Shown in pieces: positions 1-4,385 of a DNA stretch of 7,016 bases (positions are counted from its first letter, which is position 1; every line of letters begins with the position of its first letter). The notes below the pieces were generated by a model. The model saw nothing but the letters and a program-made list of their open reading frames with translations. It did not search any database and was not told the DNA's origin. Made by a program: the position numbers and the translations under genes. The stretch comes from Holosporaceae bacterium (GTDB lineage Bacteria > Pseudomonadota > Alphaproteobacteria > UBA3830). Location: assembly GCA_031284345.1 (NCBI GenBank), contig JAITAC010000007.1, positions 1 through 7,016 of the forward strand, written 5' to 3'.

Positions 1-600
1 TTTTCCCACCGCCATATCCCGGAGCACCGCCATATCCCGGAGCGTCGTTATATGCCGTGTCCGGCTGAGCATAGGAACTCGACTGCTGTCCTTTGCCATT
101 TTTTCCACCGCCATATCCCGGAGCACCGCCATATCCTGGGGCATCGTTATAGGCCGTGTCCGGCTGAGCATAGGAACTCGACTGCTGTCCTTTGCCTTTT
201 TTTCCACCGCCATATCCCGGAGCACCGCCATATACAGGAGCGTCGTTATAGGCTGTGTCTGGCTGAGCATAGGAACTCGACTGCTGTCCTTTGCCTTTTT
301 TCCCACCGCCATATCCCGGAGCACCGCCATATCCCGGAGCGTCGTTATATGCCGTGTCCGGCTGAGCATAGGAACTCGACTGCTGTCCTTTGCCTTTTTT
401 TCCACTGCCATATCCAGGAGCGTCGTTATAGGCTGTGTCTTGCTGCGCATAGGAGCTCGACTGCTGTCCTTTGCCTTTTTTCCCACCGCCATATCCCGGA
501 GCGTCGCCATAAGCCGCGTTCGGTTGCTGCGCATAGGAGTTCGACTGCTGCCGTTTGGCTTTTTTTCCACCGCCATATCCCTGAACATCGTTATAAGTCG
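1..600 (-). repeat. In-frame coding tandem repeat, 81/84/99-bp units
   Basis: The landmark GCCGTGTC/GCTGTGTC (plus strand) recurs at 54, 153, 252, 351 and 432, with diverged forms at 513 and 597. The spacings are 99, 99, 99, 81, 81 and 84 bp. The 99-bp units are 81-bp units with an internally duplicated 18-bp segment encoding APGYGG. All periods are multiples of three, so gain or loss of units keeps the reading frame. The array continues past the left edge. Confidence 0.95.
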
Positions 601-739
601 CATCCGGTTGCGCAGAGTAAGTCGGGTACAATCCGCTATCTGCACTGCTATATTCATTCTGCTGCGGTCTACAATTTGCTTCAAACAAAGTAAATGACGC
701 AAATATAATAATGGATATACAATAACTTATTTCTTTCAT
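1..739 (-). CDS. Exported Gly/Tyr/Gln-rich tandem-repeat protein (partial, C-terminus beyond the left edge)
   Basis: I do not recognise a family. An open frame starts at ATG 739-737 and runs 246 codons to the window edge with no stop. The N-terminus, MKEISYCISIIIFASFTLFE, has a lysine and then a hydrophobic stretch, as in a Sec signal peptide; cleavage could fall after ANC near residue 23. No good lipobox is visible. After about 45 residues the protein is almost entirely tandem repeats. A unit contains GYGGGKKGKGQQSSSYAQ, then PDTAYNDAPGYG, and in the longer copies an extra GAPGYG. Units are 27, 28 or 33 residues (81, 84 or 99 bp) and nearly identical in DNA. Copies next to the N-terminus are the most diverged (KKAKRQQSNSYAQ). 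The protein is basic, low in complexity and probably disordered, so a surface, matrix or secreted role is plausible. The start is supported by AAGGAG nine bases upstream. An antisense frame is also open across the repeats but has no comparable start signals. Confidence 0.85.
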   Translation of the reverse strand, partial: MKEISYCISIIIFASFTLFEANCRPQQNEYSSADSGLYPTYSAQPDATYNDVQGYGGGKKAKRQQSNSYAQQPNAAYGDAPGYGGGKKGKGQQSSSYAQQDTAYNDAPGYGSGKKGKGQQSSSYAQPDTAYNDAPGYGGAPGYGGGKKGKGQQSSSYAQPDTAYNDAPVYGGAPGYGGGKKGKGQQSSSYAQPDTAYNDAPGYGGAPGYGGGKNGKGQQSSSYAQPDTAYNDAPGYGGAPGYGGGK

Positions 740-748
740 GTCTATTTT

Positions 749-754
749 CTCCTT
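749..754 (-). promoter_or_regulatory. Ribosome binding site of the repeat-protein gene
   Basis: AAGGAG on the minus strand, nine bases before ATG 739-737. It fixes the start of a reading frame that has no stop inside the window. Confidence 0.75.
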
Positions 755-807
755 TTTTCTTTTTCCTAAACAATACTCACGAACGTTGTATAACCAAAAC
801 TGTATCT

Positions 808-836
808 AGTATACGTCAAATATAACAAAATGTCAA
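808..836 (-). promoter_or_regulatory. Near-consensus sigma-70 promoter for the repeat-protein gene
   Basis: On the minus strand, TTGACA (836-831) is followed by exactly 17 bases and then TATACT (813-808). That is a perfect -35 box and a -10 box with one mismatch. Transcription would start near 801, leaving a leader of about 60 bases before ATG 739. The gene is therefore probably transcribed on its own and strongly, not only by read-through from the cyclin-like gene upstream. Confidence 0.75.
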
Positions 837-1013
837 ATAAAAAACAAAAAATATTTTTCTAAAAATCTATGTAAAATAGAAATACAAAAAAAAATTGCCG
901 CGGCCTGAAATTCGAGGTTTTTTACACCCCATCGTCTCTTCGGAATAAATTTCCGGATATCGACACTCCCATCCGCGACTTTATTTTGCCAGCTACACGT
1001 ATCCGTTTGTGTG

Positions 1014-2504
1014 CTAGAGCATTTTGTTTTCCTCCTCCAGTTTTTTTGCATTTGGAGTACTTTGCGCGGCGCTATCAGATGCGCTGCCCGAAGATACCGG
1101 AATACATAATGCCGGAGGAGTCGCTGCTGGAGGAGTCGCTGCTGAAGTCGCTGCTGGAGGAGTCGCTGCTGAAGTCGCTGCCGGAGGAGTCGCTGCCGGA
1201 GGAGTCGTTGCCGGAGGAGTCGTTGCCGGAGGAGTCGCTGCTGAAGTCGCTGCCGGAGGAGTCGTTGCCGGAGGAGTCGTTGCCGGAGGAGTCGTTGCCG
1301 GAGTCGTTGCCGGAGGAGTAGCTGCCGGAGTCGTTGCCGGAGTCTTTACCGGCCCCACCACCGTCTCCAAAAGTAATTTCGCTTTGTTATTTCTAATGCC
1401 GATACTTTTGAAAATAGTATGATTTAACCGAGTATCGCCATCGTATCCAAGCATTGCATTATATTCCTTATATTCCTCCTCGGATATATACGTTCCAAAT
1501 TTTAATCTACACAAAACACTGATTTCATTATACAACACGGCACATCCTGAATACCTTAAGGAACACATAAAATCCTTAATACTCCAAGGATAATCAGAGG
1601 TTATTTTGGCTGCAATAAAAGCACACGCCTCTACGATATTCATAGCTTCCGCATATTTTATCCGCTTCTGTGGCATAACGGCAAATAAACGATCCAACAA
1701 AATCATCAAGGTAATCAATTCGTTGCGCCCAAATCTCATTGACTCCAGCCACACTTTTCCACAATCTTGCTCTATACGATTCAAAAATTGGGTATCTCGT
1801 GGATCTTCTGAGCTCATATCAGATATTCCCCACTTACTATGCAAATATTTTTCGTAGCTGCAGTCTATTCTTGTGCAGAGGGAAAAAAGTTGCAATGCAA
1901 ATATATCAGCCATATCATTTGTTATTTTGTCTCGCTCTTCTACACAAGGTGGACTATCCGACAATTTCACCAAAGGAGCAGAGTCGATGCTTTTCATAAT
2001 AAGCAGATCATCATGGTTACGTAAGGCAATGCCGTTCAAATCATCAAACAAAATACCTCGCCCATGAACATAATGACGTTCTATGTCCACTAGCAAATCG
2101 CAGTTATTAGTAAGAGCACCACTTAGATTCCTTAGCTCTGAAGCTGGAAAAACAATATCTTTGTCATCAATAGTGCCATCGAAAAGCCCCTCGGAATTTT
2201 TGTTGCTCAACAGAGTCTCAATGAACACCACAACTTCCGAATCTTTGTTGCTTTTGCGAAAATTAACTCTTGCTCCGGAGTTCAAATATTTTTGCATATT
2301 TTCCAAAAAAGATATTGAAAGAAATATTTCCCCCTTGCAGTGCATGAGCACATTCATTGCATTATTAGTATTTATTCCCCCTTCGAGACATAGCCTCTGT
2401 TGGGTAACGGATACCTTGTGCAAGTTATTTGTATAATAACTCCCCATGCTGTCGTAAAAAAATAGCGATAGCAATAAACAAAATTTGTAAACTTTTTCCA
2501 ACAT
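1014..2504 (-). CDS. Secreted cyclin-box-like protein with Pro/Thr/Ala repeat tail
   Basis: 496 residues. ATG 2504 is the furthest possible start (an in-frame TGA lies two codons upstream) and has GGAGAGGA before it. Residues 1-21 look like a Sec signal peptide: K4 and K7, the FCLLLSLFF core, and a possible SMG|S cleavage. Residues 30-230 match nothing I recognise. Residues about 235-352 follow the pattern of PHO80/cyclin-Y-type cyclin boxes: QFLNRI, then TLMILLDRLF (265-274), AFIAAK (295-300), YPWSIKDF (305-312), YNEISVLCRLKF (325-336) and YISEEEYKEY (339-348). K300 and E327 sit where the Lys-Glu pair that contacts the CDK lies in cyclins, with 26 residues between them. Residues 388-465 are PPATT/PPAAT/SAAT repeats, followed by a tail ending KKLEEENKML. 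Twelve cysteines lie outside the signal peptide. Binding to a host CDK is inference. Another helical bundle mimicking the pattern is the main alternative. Confidence 0.7.
   Translation of the reverse strand: MLEKVYKFCLLLSLFFYDSMGSYYTNNLHKVSVTQQRLCLEGGINTNNAMNVLMHCKGEIFLSISFLENMQKYLNSGARVNFRKSNKDSEVVVFIETLLSNKNSEGLFDGTIDDKDIVFPASELRNLSGALTNNCDLLVDIERHYVHGRGILFDDLNGIALRNHDDLLIMKSIDSAPLVKLSDSPPCVEERDKITNDMADIFALQLFSLCTRIDCSYEKYLHSKWGISDMSSEDPRDTQFLNRIEQDCGKVWLESMRFGRNELITLMILLDRLFAVMPQKRIKYAEAMNIVEACAFIAAKITSDYPWSIKDFMCSLRYSGCAVLYNEISVLCRLKFGTYISEEEYKEYNAMLGYDGDTRLNHTIFKSIGIRNNKAKLLLETVVGPVKTPATTPAATPPATTPATTPPATTPPATTPPAATSAATPPATTPPATTPPAATPPAATSAATPPAATSAATPPAATPPALCIPVSSGSASDSAAQSTPNAKKLEEENKML
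1110..1343 (-). repeat. 12/15-bp minisatellite encoding the Pro/Thr/Ala tail
   Basis: On the plus strand the unit is CCGGAGGAGTCGTTG (15 bp) mixed with 12-bp variants such as CTGAAGTCGCTG and CCGGAGTCGTTG. On the minus strand these encode PPATT, PPAAT, SAAT and PATT, covering residues 388-465. Units are multiples of three, so slippage would change tail length without breaking the frame. A few copies carry point changes, for example GAGTAG for GAGTCG near 1315-1320. Confidence 0.95.
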
Positions 2505-2510
2505 TTTTCA

Positions 2511-2518
2511 TCCTCTCC
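2511..2518 (-). promoter_or_regulatory. Ribosome binding site of the cyclin-like gene
   Basis: GGAGAGGA on the minus strand ends six bases before ATG 2504. The upstream leader to about 2600 is extremely AT-rich and offers several poor promoter matches; I could not choose one. Confidence 0.6.
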
Positions 2519-2577
2519 ATTTTCATCTAAAAAATCTTCTCTTCTATTAATAATATAAAAAGATAGTTAATAAATAT

Positions 2578-2856
2578 TTATTTTTTTCTTTTTTGAGACA
2601 AATAAAATTCCCCTATTCTAAAACGTCTTGTACGTCGTATCAAGAGCGAAATGAGACAAGAGGTACACTTTGGTTGAGCAACATCACATCCGCAGAAAAC
2701 CTCAAACTGTGCTTTGTATTCTAATACCTTTCTTGGATGTCTGTTTAATTTATTTTTGATTTTTCGTATTTTTTTATCACTTACACTGCCAAAGTTTTGT
2801 TTTTTCCCCAAATATTATTTGATAAATCCGTTCGTGTGCTCATTTGACCTCTGTTG
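2578..2856 (-). pseudogene. Remnant of an IS30-family transposase (C-terminal part)
   Basis: The minus-strand frame reads SNEHTNGFIK, a stop, YLGKKQNFGSVSDKK, then KLNRHPRKVLEYKAQFEVF. This matches the end of IS30-type DDE transposases: the NExTNG block carrying the catalytic Glu, then QYFPKKTNF, and finally LNxRPRKxLxYKTPxEVF. An in-frame TAA at 2815-2817 replaces the expected Gln codon (CAA to TAA), and the Gly usual between QR and SNE is missing. After FEVF the frame runs into a non-matching tail; another frame there reads NQSVPLVSFRS and stops, which may be the original ending after a frameshift. Weak similarity (ITNGHGKF) in a shifted frame around 2889-2916 may be the Asp-Asn-Gly block. 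The 5' half and terminal inverted repeats are not visible. The piece cannot encode an active enzyme. Confidence 0.8.
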
Positions 2857-3002
2857 CAGAATGCAAGACTTGTTCCGATCTTTAGGGAAATTTTCCATGC
2901 CCATTCGTAATGAAAATCAAGATGAAGCAGCCTGAAAGTTCAGCATTGCCGCAATCAGTCCCGAGAATAGCAAGTATTTTAGTAAAGCTTTATGGAATGT
3001 CG

Positions 3003-3011
3003 TGCTAAAAT
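3003..3011 (+). promoter_or_regulatory. Possible extended -10 promoter for tssA
   Basis: TGCTAAAAT is an extended -10 (TGn followed by TAAAAT), 27 bases before the tssA start. No good -35 lies at the usual distance, which extended -10 promoters tolerate. Transcription from here would leave a leader of about 20 bases that contains the ribosome binding site. Confidence 0.35.
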
Positions 3012-3025
3012 AAAAAAATTACGCT

Positions 3026-3031
3026 AAGGAG
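3026..3031 (+). promoter_or_regulatory. Ribosome binding site of tssA
   Basis: AAGGAG followed by six bases and ATG 3038. This is a strong site that fixes the start. Confidence 0.8.
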
Positions 3032-3037
3032 ATCCGT

Positions 3038-4117
3038 ATGCTGGACATCGAAGAACTAACCCTTCCTATCTCGGAAAATAACGAATGCGGACAATATCTG
3101 AAATATGAACTAATATATGACCAAATAAAAGAATACCGTCGCGAAGATGATATGCAATTAACCCAGGGAGTCTGGCAAACTGAACCTAAAAAGAATTGGA
3201 AGGAAGTTAAAAAACTCTGCACCGATGCTCTGAAATCCGAAACCAAAGATCTCCAAATAGCGGTTTGGCTGCTGGAATCATTGCTCATACTTCAGAAATT
3301 TCAGGGACTAAATCAGGGGATACTGCTGCTCTACGCCCTATGCGACAAATTCTGGGACAGCATTCATCCGCTTCCGGATTGGGAAAATAAAAACATCATT
3401 GCCCGCATGGCCCCCATGTATTTTTTTGCAGAAAAAGTCTCCGAAAAAATTTTAATGATCCCCATAACTGCTCCACTGGATGGAATGTCTAGCGTTTTCA
3501 GTTTATCCGATTGGTTTACTGTGCGCCACAACATCCGTACGAAAAATAATAAAGGATTGCAGCCAAGAGATTTGAAAAAAAGTGTGGCCGCCACTCCCGT
3601 AGATTTTTTCCAGCAATTGGAAACAGATATCGATAATATTCAGGAAAATCTTAAAAAGCTCGACGAATTGCTGACGAAATTTTCCGGCAATGATAGTCCA
3701 AGCTTCCGCATGATCTACAGCTACTGCACTGATATAAAACAAATAAATACCGGCAATATGTCCAATACAAAAATTCGCCCCCTGAAAAACAATCCGAACC
3801 AAAATAACGACAATAACATCACATTGGACGCCATCACGGCCATCGAAGAAACTGAAGATACTAAAAAAACTGTGGAAAAAAAAGAAGAAAACAAAGACGA
3901 AACTTCTTCAAAAGTAACACTAGAACAAGCATACGCGGCTCTGAAAGATATAGCAACGTTTCTGGAACAAGAACAACCCCAGAGTCCCGCGGCTACACTG
4001 CTGAAGATCGCTTCTTCCATAGGCAAAAAAACATTCCAGGAACTCATGGAAATTAATATGCAAAACGGCACCTCTCTCATGAACACCATATCAGAACTAT
4101 ATAGAATTACCAAATAG
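3038..4117 (+). CDS. tssA: Type VI secretion system protein TssA (ImpA family)
   Basis: 359 residues, the usual size for a short TssA of the TssA1 type. TssA caps the growing tail and coordinates assembly of the baseplate, the Hcp tube and the TssB/TssC sheath in the cytoplasm. The ImpA N-terminal domain spans about residues 5-145: LPISENNECGQYL opens it, then TEPKKNWKEVKKLC, DLQIAVWLLESLLILQKFQG and KFWDSIHPLPD, all characteristic of the family. Residues 240-290 form an Asn/Lys/Glu-rich linker of low complexity. Residues 293-359 match the conserved C-terminal segment: TLEQAYAALKDIATFLEQEQ, then PQSPAATLLKIAS, corresponding to the family's EPHSPV...LL...A block, then FQELMEI. No other T6SS gene lies within the window, so tssA is either at the edge of a cluster interrupted by rearrangement or an isolated gene. 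The IS30 remnant just upstream favours rearrangement. Confidence 0.9.
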   Translation: MLDIEELTLPISENNECGQYLKYELIYDQIKEYRREDDMQLTQGVWQTEPKKNWKEVKKLCTDALKSETKDLQIAVWLLESLLILQKFQGLNQGILLLYALCDKFWDSIHPLPDWENKNIIARMAPMYFFAEKVSEKILMIPITAPLDGMSSVFSLSDWFTVRHNIRTKNNKGLQPRDLKKSVAATPVDFFQQLETDIDNIQENLKKLDELLTKFSGNDSPSFRMIYSYCTDIKQINTGNMSNTKIRPLKNNPNQNNDNNITLDAITAIEETEDTKKTVEKKEENKDETSSKVTLEQAYAALKDIATFLEQEQPQSPAATLLKIASSIGKKTFQELMEINMQNGTSLMNTISELYRITK

Positions 4118-4219
4118 AGAGCTGCTCCTGATAAATCAAGGTCCACCGCAGTTCGTCGGGTGGTAATGTGTGTGACAGAATCCCTAACATGAGATAAGAT
4201 ATAAAAAAAACAGATCTCA

Positions 4220-4280
4220 GAATCAAGATATATCAAAATTCGCTGGTGATCAGTTTTATTGATTCGGGGCTTGTTTTTTC
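4220..4280 (+). terminator. Possible tssA terminator: interrupted stem-loop plus T-rich run
   Basis: GAATCAA (4220-4226) pairs with TTGATTC (4259-4265). Inside it AAAA pairs with TTTT, and CTG pairs with CAG around the loop GTGAT. The stem is followed by TTGTTTTTTC at 4271-4280. The left arm contains an unpaired palindrome, GATATATC. The structure is imperfect, so it could equally be a regulatory site upstream of the sensor gene. Confidence 0.35.
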
Positions 4281-4299
4281 TGCACATTTTCAGGATAAT
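4271..4299 (+). promoter_or_regulatory. Candidate promoter for the DivL-like gene
   Basis: TTGTTT (4271-4276), 17 bases, then GATAAT (4294-4299). The -10 has one mismatch; the -35 matches only in TTG. Transcription would begin near 4306, just ahead of AGGAGGT at 4320-4326. It overlaps the T-run of the putative terminator. Confidence 0.4.
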
Positions 4300-4319
4300 A
4301 AAATGGGTATTGAGTAAAT

Positions 4320-4385
4320 AGGAGGTACTTTATTCCCAGAATCCATAGGATGTTTGGGATTTTGTTTTTTGGTTACATTTTATGA
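4320..4385 (+). promoter_or_regulatory. Strong Shine-Dalgarno and short leader frame overlapping the divL start
   Basis: AGGAGGT (4320-4326) is a full anti-16S match, but the next usable ATG of divL is at 4382, far too distant, and the bases just before 4382 are T-rich with no binding site. Between them lies a short frame, ATG 4350 (MFGILFFGYIL), whose stop TGA (4383-4385) overlaps the divL ATG as ATGA. In the same frame an ATT codon at 4332, five bases after AGGAGGT, would give 17 codons. This fits translational coupling through a small leader peptide. The start of the leader is uncertain, and a frameshift near the divL N-terminus is an alternative. Confidence 0.4.

Noticed and set aside
1..600. 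CRISPR-like appearance of regularly spaced near-identical units
   Set aside because: The whole unit is conserved, with no unique spacers, and it is coding in frame.
52..693. Plus-strand 213-residue open frame across the left repeats
   Set aside because: It is antisense to the repeat-protein gene; the minus strand has the signal peptide, ribosome site and promoter. The plus frame stays open because the repeat unit lacks stops there.
885..912. Terminator after the cyclin-like gene: GCCGCGGC followed by nine T on the minus strand
   Set aside because: The palindrome leaves no room for a loop beyond a two-base-pair stem, so a stable hairpin is not supported, although the T-run is suggestive.
833..1051. 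72-residue minus-strand frame overlapping the end of the cyclin-like gene
   Set aside because: It starts inside that gene in another frame, without a ribosome site, and crosses the downstream gene's promoter region.
1024..1422. Plus-strand Gly/Ala/Val-rich and Glu/Ser-rich frames across the minisatellite
   Set aside because: These are shadows of the Pro/Thr/Ala repeat of the cyclin-like gene, with no start signals.
2910..3008. Small plus-strand frame MKIKMKQ..., 32 codons, before tssA
   Set aside because: There is no ribosome binding site or recognisable motif, and it lies partly in transposon-derived sequence.
4140..4165. CCACC...GGTGG hairpin with an internal GTTCG, tRNA- or terminator-like
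   Set aside because: There is no cloverleaf around it and no T-run after it; the stem is only about five pairs.
3721..4287. 188-residue minus-strand frame over the end of tssA
   Set aside because: It is antisense to a well-supported gene and shows no family motif.
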